From: Candidatus Babelota bacterium
Lineage (GTDB): Bacteria > Babelota > Babeliae > Babelales > JAUPTZ01
Direction of reading: 5' to 3'
Length of the DNA: 8,779 bases
Assembly (NCBI GenBank): GCA_030917105.1
Contig: JAUPVI010000033.1
Coordinates: 1-8,779, forward strand
Shown here: positions 1 to 5,499 of the stretch, one piece after another
Numbering within the stretch: position 1 is the first letter of the stretch
Layout of the letters: each line of letters begins with the position of its first letter
Position numbers and translations under genes: made by a program
The notes under the pieces: generated by a model
Database searches by the model: none
The model's input: the letters and a program-made list of their open reading frames with translations, nothing else
Told to the model about the DNA's origin: nothing

Positions 1-1111
1 CCCGGTAGGACAATATTAATACCAACCCCATGAATAGGAACCAGGAGGCAATAATCATGCCTTCTTTGAGCCGTTGTGGCAATGGGCGACGGATTATACC
101 TTCAAGAAGGAGGAAGAGGAGTTGGCCACCGTCTAGGGCGCCGATAGGGATCAGATTCATAAGTGCAAGGCTAACGCTGATGGTGCCCATAAATTGAATG
201 AGCGAGCGCAGGCCGTTTTGAGCACTTTTGAATGTTTGGCTAAACATGGCAAGGGGGCCGCCGACGCTATCAAGACTACGGCGACAGAACATGTTGGTGA
301 TGGCGGAGATAGTCGACTTAATGTAAAAGTGCGTAAGGGCGACTCCTTTAGTGATAGCACTTGAAAGCGTATCGGACTCAAACTCACCGTCTATTGGTTT
401 GGTTTGCATTTCGATAGCAACGCCCAAGAATCCTCGTTTATCCTCTGTTTCGCCCAATCTGACTCGTCTGATTTTGGCAAATCTTTCGGTGGTTGCCAGT
501 GTAAGTGTCATTTTCTTCTGTGGGTTCATGGCAATCGTTTGGAGGAACTCTTGGAGTTGTTCCTGTGGATTGCTGTCCTTGAGGCCAAAAGTCATGCCGT
601 TATAGCCGGTAATGACGTCGCCTGCCTTAATGCCACCTTGTTCTGCTGGGCTTTTAGCTGGGACGGAGGAGACGACAAATTCGGTTTTCATCTTGGGACG
701 AGTGCCGATATAGAGTGTGATGAAGGCGCCGTATGCAAAGACAAGATTGAAGAGGATGCCGCCAAGAAGCACGAGCAATTTTTGCCAGAATGCTTTGCTT
801 TCGTAGGAGTAGGCCGGATTTTCTGGTTCGCTGCCGGTGTCTACCATGCCAGCTTCTGGGTCACTCATGCCTTGAATAGCGCAGTAGCCGCCGAGAGGGA
901 TGAGTGAGAGGCGAAATTCGGTGCTGCCAACCTTCTTTTTGATAAGGCTGGGGCCAAAGCCAATGGAAAAGACCGGAACGCCGATACCAAACATCTTGGC
1001 AAAAATAAAATGTCCAAATTCATGTATGGTTATGAGAAGGCCAAAGCCCACCGCAGTGAGGAGTAGTGGGTATAGTTTGGTAATAGCCAGAGTAGAAATG
1101 GTTGCGATCAT
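1..1111 (-). CDS. rseP: RseP-type site-2 intramembrane zinc metalloprotease (partial, C-terminus cut by window edge)
   Basis: This is an inner-membrane M50 (site-2) protease, which cuts transmembrane segments of substrates such as anti-sigma factors or leftover signal peptides. Reading from ATG at 1111, 370 codons are open to the left edge. The first membrane segment carries the zinc-binding motif HEFGH at residues 30-34. A second hydrophobic segment lies at about 108-136. A single PDZ-like domain spans about 140-235 (…GGIKAGDVITGYNG). The third zinc ligand motif, NLIPIGALDGG, is at 319-329 with Asp327. A final hydrophobic segment lies at about 350-368. E. coli RseP has about 450 residues and two PDZ domains; this one has a single PDZ, like the shorter family members, and probably lacks only a few C-terminal residues here. 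The start is supported by AAAGGA five bases upstream. The gene is divergent from the ankyrin gene. Its substrate cannot be told from the window. Confidence 0.94.
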   Translation of the reverse strand, partial: MIATISTLAITKLYPLLLTAVGFGLLITIHEFGHFIFAKMFGIGVPVFSIGFGPSLIKKKVGSTEFRLSLIPLGGYCAIQGMSDPEAGMVDTGSEPENPAYSYESKAFWQKLLVLLGGILFNLVFAYGAFITLYIGTRPKMKTEFVVSSVPAKSPAEQGGIKAGDVITGYNGMTFGLKDSNPQEQLQEFLQTIAMNPQKKMTLTLATTERFAKIRRVRLGETEDKRGFLGVAIEMQTKPIDGEFESDTLSSAITKGVALTHFYIKSTISAITNMFCRRSLDSVGGPLAMFSQTFKSAQNGLRSLIQFMGTISVSLALMNLIPIGALDGGQLLFLLLEGIIRRPLPQRLKEGMIIASWFLFMGLVLILSYR

Positions 1112-1147
1112 ACGATTCCTTTAGCGTAATAATGAGAGGCGAAAGCT

Positions 1148-1176
1148 ATCATATTAGGCCTGGCGATGCAATTAAA
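1148..1176 (-). promoter_or_regulatory. candidate promoter for rseP
   Basis: Read on the minus strand, a TATGAT -10 box (complement of 1148-1153) lies 17 bases downstream of a weak TTTAAT -35 (complement of 1171-1176). It sits about 40 bases upstream of the rseP start. The -10 matches consensus at five of six positions, but the -35 is poor, so this is only a candidate. Confidence 0.3.
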
Positions 1177-1191
1177 TGTTGCGGTGGGCCT
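1156..1191. repeat. imperfect inverted repeat between the divergent genes
   Basis: AGGCC at 1156-1160 is complementary to GGCCT at 1187-1191. Inside it, GCAA at 1168-1171 pairs with TTGC at 1179-1182 around a seven-base loop. The element lies in the shared control region of rseP and the ankyrin gene and overlaps the candidate rseP -35. It could be an operator or a small cruciform, or chance. Confidence 0.3.
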
Positions 1192-1195
1192 TTCC

Positions 1196-1225
1196 TTGTT
1201 ATCCCACTCCTTTTGATGATACAAT
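1196..1225 (+). promoter_or_regulatory. candidate promoter for the ankyrin gene
   Basis: TTGTTA at 1196-1201 (four of six matches to the -35 consensus) is followed after 18 bases by TACAAT at 1220-1225 (five of six matches to the -10). This predicts a transcript start near 1232 and a leader of about 42 bases before the ATG at 1274. Confidence 0.45.
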
Positions 1226-1273
1226 TAGAGATGCCAAAGTTTAACTTTATCAAGCCTTCCTCGCGGAGATACT

Positions 1274-2911
1274 ATGAAAAAATCCTTGCTATTCCTTTTT
1301 GTTTCTGCGGTATGCGGTTTATCATCTAATATCGTGGCCAAGCCTGAGTGGCTGACAGCGCCGCTGGGTGCTGGGGCGGTTGTTTCTACTGGTATTGGGG
1401 TTGCTACATATAGCGCCTATCAAAAAATGGTCAAAGCAAAAGAGGTTTTTGAGCTGGACGATTCCGCGGAGAATGAAAAGGTATATCTGCAAGCCTCTTC
1501 GCGATTTAAAAAACTTATGGGCGCGAGCCTGCTGTCAATGCTGCTGACCGGTGTTCTGGCTGTAATGCAAAAGAAAACGGAAACGCCAGGTAGCAGTGCT
1601 CTGAGTACTGGCATCACCGTGTCGGTATCAAGTGGCGTGAGCAGTCAGAGTGAAAGCGAGGCGTCTGACGCAGCCTTACATCGGCCTGCAAGTGGTGAGG
1701 TAGATGCGAGCCCGACATCTGATTATTTGACGCGTATACCGCTACGCACACGACCACCGGTTCCCCGTTCTTTTCCCGTGCCAACGACTCCGGCTTTTCC
1801 TCTTTCAACTACATCAATTGCTCAGACCGCCCCAATCTCTGTTCGGAGCTGGATTCTAGATTCAAACTTTGAAAAAATAAAAGAATATCTTGAGGCTGGT
1901 GGAAATCCGAATGCCGCTGCTAGTTATGATAAGTATGGTTTTCTTGATTATGCCAAAGATCATAAAACAGCGGTGTTGCTGTTGCAGAAAGGGGCTAAGT
2001 CTCGTGATAAAGAGTATTTTGAGCTTATGCAATTACCAAGCATTTTTCGTTCAGCATTGAATGATCGTGCTGGCGGTGGCGACGAGTCGTTGCTGGTATT
2101 TAAAGAACATGGGTTTGACTTGAATGGATGGCGCGGTGCGTATGGTACGACCTTCCTCTCGGACATGGTTCGGGAGGGTAAGCTGGATGATATTGCGTTG
2201 ATTCTAAACTCGCCGCTTGCAGATGTTAATGCAAAAAACAAAGACAGCTCGACGGCGCTTGATAGAGCATTGGGTGCTGGCCGGCTTTCTTTGGGTAAGT
2301 ACAGGGAGGCGGCATTGTTGCTTAAGCATGGTGCAAAACATGGATCGTATGCACCAGAAAAAATTGAAGTTCTTCTTCGTAAAGCTTTGGCCGATACGGT
2401 TTCTGGTCCGGCAGCGCTTGCCGTTTTTGCTAAGCATGGTATGGGGATCAATACCCCGGTGGTGGAAAGCCTAGATGATTCGGATATTTTGTTGACTCTT
2501 TTATCTGAGGTGGTAGAAGAAGCCGACTTGAGTGGGTTGTGCCGCCTTATCCATGATGGAAAGGCAGACGTGGACGCTCGTAATAGTGATGGCTCTACGC
2601 CGTTAATGCGTATAGTGTTGGCGAAAAAACCTCTAGTATTAGGCGCTTTTGGAACTTACCCATGTCCCGACGCTACGCTTCAAAGAAACGATGGGTCGAC
2701 AGCTCTTATGCTTGCGGTTGAATACGCTTCATCCATGGTTGAGCAGCTTTTGATGTGTAGCCGTGCCTGGAAAATGGATTTGAATGTGAATGCCGTTAAT
2801 AAAGCAGACAAAACAGCCCTTGATATTGCCGCGGAGAAGGGATTGAAGCAGGATTTGATTCCTAAGCTGAGGCTGTTGGGGGCAAAAACAGCGGCGGAGT
2901 TAAAGGCTTAG
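1274..2911 (+). CDS. secreted or membrane-anchored ankyrin-repeat protein
   Basis: The protein has 545 residues and a function I cannot name. Residues 1-22 form a Sec signal peptide (basic MKK, hydrophobic core, likely cleavage after NIVA). Two further hydrophobic stretches at about 28-48 and 82-98 flank a charged helix-like segment and could form a membrane hairpin. Residues 101-188 are a low-complexity linker rich in Ser, Thr and Pro. The rest (about 190-545) holds degenerate ankyrin repeats; the clearest units contain DVNAKNKDSSTALDRAL (316-332), DVDARNSDGSTPLM (432-445), RNDGSTALMLAVE (471-483) and NVNAVNKADKTALDIAAEKG (504-523), with LLLQKGAKS and LLLKHGAKHG as helix-end motifs. GGAG five bases upstream supports the start. 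Ankyrin repeats bind other proteins, so a role at the envelope or towards a eukaryotic host is plausible but inferred. The gene is monocistronic and closed by a terminator. Confidence 0.85.
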   Translation: MKKSLLFLFVSAVCGLSSNIVAKPEWLTAPLGAGAVVSTGIGVATYSAYQKMVKAKEVFELDDSAENEKVYLQASSRFKKLMGASLLSMLLTGVLAVMQKKTETPGSSALSTGITVSVSSGVSSQSESEASDAALHRPASGEVDASPTSDYLTRIPLRTRPPVPRSFPVPTTPAFPLSTTSIAQTAPISVRSWILDSNFEKIKEYLEAGGNPNAAASYDKYGFLDYAKDHKTAVLLLQKGAKSRDKEYFELMQLPSIFRSALNDRAGGGDESLLVFKEHGFDLNGWRGAYGTTFLSDMVREGKLDDIALILNSPLADVNAKNKDSSTALDRALGAGRLSLGKYREAALLLKHGAKHGSYAPEKIEVLLRKALADTVSGPAALAVFAKHGMGINTPVVESLDDSDILLTLLSEVVEEADLSGLCRLIHDGKADVDARNSDGSTPLMRIVLAKKPLVLGAFGTYPCPDATLQRNDGSTALMLAVEYASSMVEQLLMCSRAWKMDLNVNAVNKADKTALDIAAEKGLKQDLIPKLRLLGAKTAAELKA

Positions 2912-2931
2912 TGATCTTTTTTAAATCTTGT

Positions 2932-2963
2932 AAGGCCTGGGAATTACCCGGGCCTTCTTTTTT
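2932..2963 (+). terminator. Rho-independent terminator after the ankyrin gene
   Basis: A ten-pair stem (AAGGCCTGGG at 2932-2941 with CCCGGGCCTT at 2947-2956, one G-U pair) has a five-base loop and is followed by CTTTTTT at 2957-2963. It starts 20 bases after the ankyrin stop codon. The arrangement is that of a strong intrinsic terminator and separates this gene from the hydrolase gene. Confidence 0.9.
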
Positions 2964-2973
2964 GCCGTTGGCA

Positions 2974-2993
2974 TTGCTAAAAAGTTGCTAAAA
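2974..2993 (+). repeat. tandem nine-base direct repeat upstream of the hydrolase gene
   Basis: TTGCTAAAA occurs at 2974-2982 and again at 2985-2993, so the copies are 11 bases apart, about one helical turn. They lie 57-76 bases before the hydrolase start codon. They could be a regulator binding site or -35 elements, although I found no well-spaced -10 partner for either copy. Confidence 0.35.
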
Positions 2994-3049
2994 CCAGCAG
3001 TTCTGTTATCTTTTTTGTAGATATCATTTTTAGTATAAGGTGCAGGGGT

Positions 3050-4345
3050 ATGAAAAAGTTTGGCGAACGTGCGTGGCTGATTGCGCTGCTTTTCGCGTGT
3101 GTGACGGTGACGTCGGTGGCTACACAGGGCGAGGCGGAGCCAGATTTGGTGTCGAATGTCCCGGCCGAGATGACTACGCCGATTGTGCCGTATGCCTTGC
3201 CTTCGTACTGGCGCAGTTTTGGTGATGAGTACGCCGTGGGACTGGTGAGCAACGAGGAGTGGTACCGCGTGGCGCAGGATGATGTTGTTGACCGTTTTGA
3301 ACAAGCCGCCTCGATGATTGGTGGCATCCTCCTCTATCGTCCGTCTGGCGTGATCCTCGATGAACATCCACTCGTATTCTGGGTAGTACATGGTACTTGG
3401 TCTCGCGGCCACGGTGATTTCTGTGATCCGAATAATCCTATTTTTGCTTCGATAGCCGAATTTGCCCTTGAATTAGCGCGTCGTCGTCAGCGGCCAATTG
3501 AGATTGTTTCCTATAACTGGCACTCGCATGACTCGCATGAGGCCCGCCGTGAGGCTGGCAGTGCGCTCCGTGGATTGGCTGAAACATTTTATAGTCCTGA
3601 GTGCGGCTACGGTGCCCATTGGGGTATTGGGCATAGTCACGGGGTGAATGTGCTCTTTGTAGCATCGCAAGAGACTTCGTTTGATTCTATAATTTCTTTA
3701 GGCGCGCCGGTCATGGATTCGGTGTATTCCCCTATCCACGTTGAACGTATTTATCATTTCTATTCTCTCAATGACCCGGTTCAAAAAGCTGGCTCATTTG
3801 ACCGCCGATCAATTCGTCGTATTTGGCTCTCATCGAGCAATGGACGTATCTACGCTGGGTCACGTTATTTGCGTGTGGCCAACAACTTTCGCGTATTGCT
3901 CGATGGCATTGATCCTGGCCATTTGAGTCTGAAGCTCCTGGTTCCGTATTTGTGGCAAATATTTGATACGGTGCAAGGACATTACGAGTTTCACACTCAC
4001 TTCAACGTAAATGTTCCTAAGGCGTACAGTGGCAGTGATAACTCGCCGTGCGTATCAATCCGTGACAAAGTTGAGTTACTTGATATGCTGGAGTGGATGG
4101 GTGAGTCTGCGGTTACCGCTGAGTTAGTCGAAAAATTTAAATCTGAGCTTCTCTTTTCCAAACAGCAAGAAGATAGTTTTGCTTCCCGGTATCACGGTCG
4201 CCGTATTAGTAGCGGTAGTCGGTGGTGGCAATTGATCTTTGCGAACTGGATTGAACTGGGTTTTATCATTAATGAAGTCGCACCGGCTTTGCAGCCTGGT
4301 GTGTACCTTAATTATTCGTTAATTCGTGAAACAAGTGATACCTGA
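3050..4345 (+). CDS. secreted alpha/beta-hydrolase-like protein, putative lipase or esterase
   Basis: The protein has 431 residues and an N-terminal hydrophobic segment at about 8-24 after MKKFGER, so it is probably exported; the cleavage site is unclear (possibly near residues 24-30). Several features fit the alpha/beta-hydrolase fold. VFWVVHG (109-115) looks like the strand and oxyanion-hole loop after it. SYNWHSHDSHEARREAG (154-170) resembles the segment following the next strand in lipase-like and DUF900-like hydrolases. GIGHSHG (192-198) is the nucleophile elbow with Ser196, and ISLGAPV (215-221) is typical of lipases. SLNDPV (239-244) offers Asp242 and DPGHLSL (288-294) offers His291. 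About 130 residues after His291 match nothing I recognise. ATG at 3050 is preceded by AGGGG and AAGG. The gene stands alone between a terminator and the str promoter. The substrate is unknown; the catalytic assignment is inferred from motifs. Confidence 0.72.
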   Translation: MKKFGERAWLIALLFACVTVTSVATQGEAEPDLVSNVPAEMTTPIVPYALPSYWRSFGDEYAVGLVSNEEWYRVAQDDVVDRFEQAASMIGGILLYRPSGVILDEHPLVFWVVHGTWSRGHGDFCDPNNPIFASIAEFALELARRRQRPIEIVSYNWHSHDSHEARREAGSALRGLAETFYSPECGYGAHWGIGHSHGVNVLFVASQETSFDSIISLGAPVMDSVYSPIHVERIYHFYSLNDPVQKAGSFDRRSIRRIWLSSSNGRIYAGSRYLRVANNFRVLLDGIDPGHLSLKLLVPYLWQIFDTVQGHYEFHTHFNVNVPKAYSGSDNSPCVSIRDKVELLDMLEWMGESAVTAELVEKFKSELLFSKQQEDSFASRYHGRRISSGSRWWQLIFANWIELGFIINEVAPALQPGVYLNYSLIRETSDT

Positions 4346-4418
4346 GAGCTGATCAGCATATCCGGTGCTTTGAATGGCTGGAAATCGGCTTTTCTTCGTC
4401 GTAAAGCAATTTTTCCCC
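4346..4418 (+). other. intergenic stretch after the hydrolase gene, possible weak terminator
   Basis: Right after the stop codon lies the perfect ten-base palindrome GCTGATCAGC (4348-4357). TGCTTT at 4366-4371 can pair with AAAGCA at 4403-4408, followed by ATTTTT at 4409-4414, which would give a weak long-loop terminator. I see no gene here, and no strong terminator between the hydrolase gene and the str operon. Confidence 0.25.
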
Positions 4419-4446
4419 TTGAAAAAAGTTGAAAAATAGCTACAAT
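4419..4446 (+). promoter_or_regulatory. str operon promoter (sigma-70 type)
   Basis: TTGAAA at 4419-4424 and TACAAT at 4441-4446 are separated by 16 bases, each matching the consensus at five of six positions. The spacer is A/T-rich. Transcription would begin near 4453, giving a leader of about 150 nt before rpsL. This is the best promoter in the window and suits highly expressed translation genes. Confidence 0.75.
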
Positions 4447-4464
4447 TATGCCGGTCGTAAAATT

Positions 4465-4484
4465 CACCCTCCATTATGGGGGTG
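4465..4484 (+). promoter_or_regulatory. leader hairpin 1 of the str operon mRNA
   Basis: CACCCTC at 4465-4471 pairs with GGGGGTG at 4478-4484 (seven pairs, one G-U) around a six-base loop. No U-tract follows, so it is not a terminator. It sits near the predicted 5' end of the mRNA and may protect the transcript or help control translation. Confidence 0.5.
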
Positions 4485-4497
4485 CTCTCAGAAAGCT

Positions 4498-4552
4498 ACC
4501 GGGCACATCTAAAGTACCGTTCTTGTGTGGCAAAGCCGCATGTTTACCCGGT
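4498..4552 (+). promoter_or_regulatory. leader stem-loop 2 of the str operon mRNA
   Basis: ACCGGG at 4498-4503 pairs perfectly with CCCGGT at 4547-4552. Within it, ACAT (4505-4508) can pair with ATGT (4540-4543), and TGTGGC (4526-4531) with GCCGCA (4535-4540) around an AAA loop; the last two share base 4540, so one pair is lost. The result is a compound, closed structure about 50 bases upstream of the rpsL start. It may be a site for ribosomal-protein feedback, but no such site is known to me with this shape. Confidence 0.45.
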
Positions 4553-4601
4553 GGATTAGGAATTAGCACGAAAGTAGTAGTTTTAAGTAGGATGTTGCAT
4601 T

Positions 4602-5009
4602 ATGCCGACAATTAATCAACTTGTTCGCGCCAGTCGCAAGAAAGTGACTGAGAAGCGTAAGTCTCCAGCATTATCAGAATGCCCTCAGCGGCGTGGTGTA
4701 TGTACTCGTGTATATACAACAACGCCAAAGAAACCAAACTCAGCGCTTCGTAAAGTAGCCCGCGTAAAGTTGACTACTGGTCGCGAAGTGACTGCGTATA
4801 TCCCTGGTGAGGGTCATAATTTACAAGAGCACTCTGTAGTGCTTATTCGTGGTGGTCGGGTGCCCGATTTGCCAGGGGTAAAGTACCACATCGTTCGTGG
4901 TGCCCTTGATACCGCTGGTGTTGCAGGACGTAAACAAAGTCGTTCGTTGTACGGTGCTAAGAAGCCTAAACCGGGCGCTGTTGCCGCTCCTCAGAAGAAA
5001 GGTAAATAA
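4602..5009 (+). CDS. rpsL: 30S ribosomal protein S12
   Basis: S12 lies at the decoding centre of the 30S subunit and governs accuracy of codon reading. The 135 residues align along their whole length with the family: N-terminal MPTINQLVR, the conserved TTPKKPNSALRKVARVKL around Lys43 and Lys44, GEGHNLQEHSVVLIRGGRV, and DLPGVKYHIVRGALD with Asp89, the residue modified by RimO in many bacteria. The tail after YGAKKPK is about ten residues longer than in E. coli and is basic. Position 88, normally Lys in bacteria and a classic streptomycin-resistance site, is Pro (codon CCC, 4863-4865), while Lys43 is unchanged. AGGA lies nine bases before the ATG. It is the first gene of the operon and its stop overlaps the next start. 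Confidence 0.98.
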   Translation: MPTINQLVRASRKKVTEKRKSPALSECPQRRGVCTRVYTTTPKKPNSALRKVARVKLTTGREVTAYIPGEGHNLQEHSVVLIRGGRVPDLPGVKYHIVRGALDTAGVAGRKQSRSLYGAKKPKPGAVAAPQKKGK

Positions 5010-5011
5010 TG
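4995..5011 (+). promoter_or_regulatory. rpsG ribosome binding site and TAATG stop-start overlap
   Basis: The rpsL stop TAA (5007-5009) shares its last A with the rpsG ATG (5009-5011). A GAAAGG Shine-Dalgarno-like sequence within the end of rpsL supplies the binding site. Such one-base overlaps usually mean translational coupling. The overlap also leaves no room for the long rpsL-rpsG intercistronic region bound by S7 in E. coli. Confidence 0.8.
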
Positions 5012-5491
5012 CCACGTCGTAAGTCAGTTAATTTTGTCCGTGATATCGGTGTTGACGCGCGTTATGGTTCCCCATTGATCCAAAAAATGATCAACGTGGT
5101 AATGGAACGCGGTAAGAAGTCAATTGCTCGCAAGATCGTTTACGAAGCTTTTGATGTTCTTGAGAGCCGCTCTAAGGGTGATAAAGAAAAAGCATTTGCA
5201 CTATTTGAAAAAGCGGTCGTTAACATCCGTCCGGTTGTTGAAGTCCGTTCTCGCCGTGTTGGTGGTGGTGTGTACCAAATTCCTGCCGAAGTTGCGCCAG
5301 CGCGTGCAAACGCCTTGATGCTTCGTTGGTTGATTCAATCTGCGGCTAAACGCTCAGACAGAACTATGGGGCAACGTCTTGCTAATGAATTAATGGATGC
5401 TGCTGCCGGTAACGGAGCTGCTGTTAAGAAGAAGATGGATGTGCATCGTATGGCTGAAGCGAACCGCGCGTTCTCTCACTACGCCTGGTAA
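5009..5491 (+). CDS. rpsG: 30S ribosomal protein S7
   Basis: S7 is a primary 16S rRNA-binding protein that nucleates the 30S head and lines the mRNA exit channel next to the E site. The 160 residues (156 is common) run from the basic MPRRKS start through YGSPLIQKMINVVMERGKKS, the beta-hairpin region VRSRRVGGGVYQIPAEV that contacts RNA, RWLIQSAAKRSDRTM and RLANELMDAA, to the C-terminal DVHRMAEANRAFSHYAW. All conserved blocks are present, so this is a full functional copy. It is the second gene of the str operon and is probably translationally coupled to rpsL. In E. coli S7 represses its own operon; whether that happens here is unknown because the usual binding region is absent. Confidence 0.98.
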   Translation: MPRRKSVNFVRDIGVDARYGSPLIQKMINVVMERGKKSIARKIVYEAFDVLESRSKGDKEKAFALFEKAVVNIRPVVEVRSRRVGGGVYQIPAEVAPARANALMLRWLIQSAAKRSDRTMGQRLANELMDAAAGNGAAVKKKMDVHRMAEANRAFSHYAW

Positions 5492-5499
5492 GGAGCGCT

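Noticed and set aside
351..1124. Several plus-strand open frames opposite rseP (for example 404-907 and 900-1124)
   Set aside because: They lie antisense to a gene with clear HEFGH, PDZ and LDGG motifs, and their translations are low in recognisable features. They are shadows of rseP.
1960..2451. A 163-residue minus-strand open frame inside the ankyrin gene
   Set aside because: It has no ribosome binding site that I can see and is antisense to repeats readable on the plus strand, so it is a shadow frame.
2921..3412. A 163-residue minus-strand open frame across the terminator and the start of the hydrolase gene
   Set aside because: It spans a strong terminator hairpin and the signal peptide region of a better supported gene, and its product is basic and shows no known motif.
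4498..4552. Possible tRNA or known riboswitch in the str leader
   Set aside because: The fold has no T-loop or anticodon arm pattern, and I recognise no riboswitch core. It is kept only as an unclassified leader structure.
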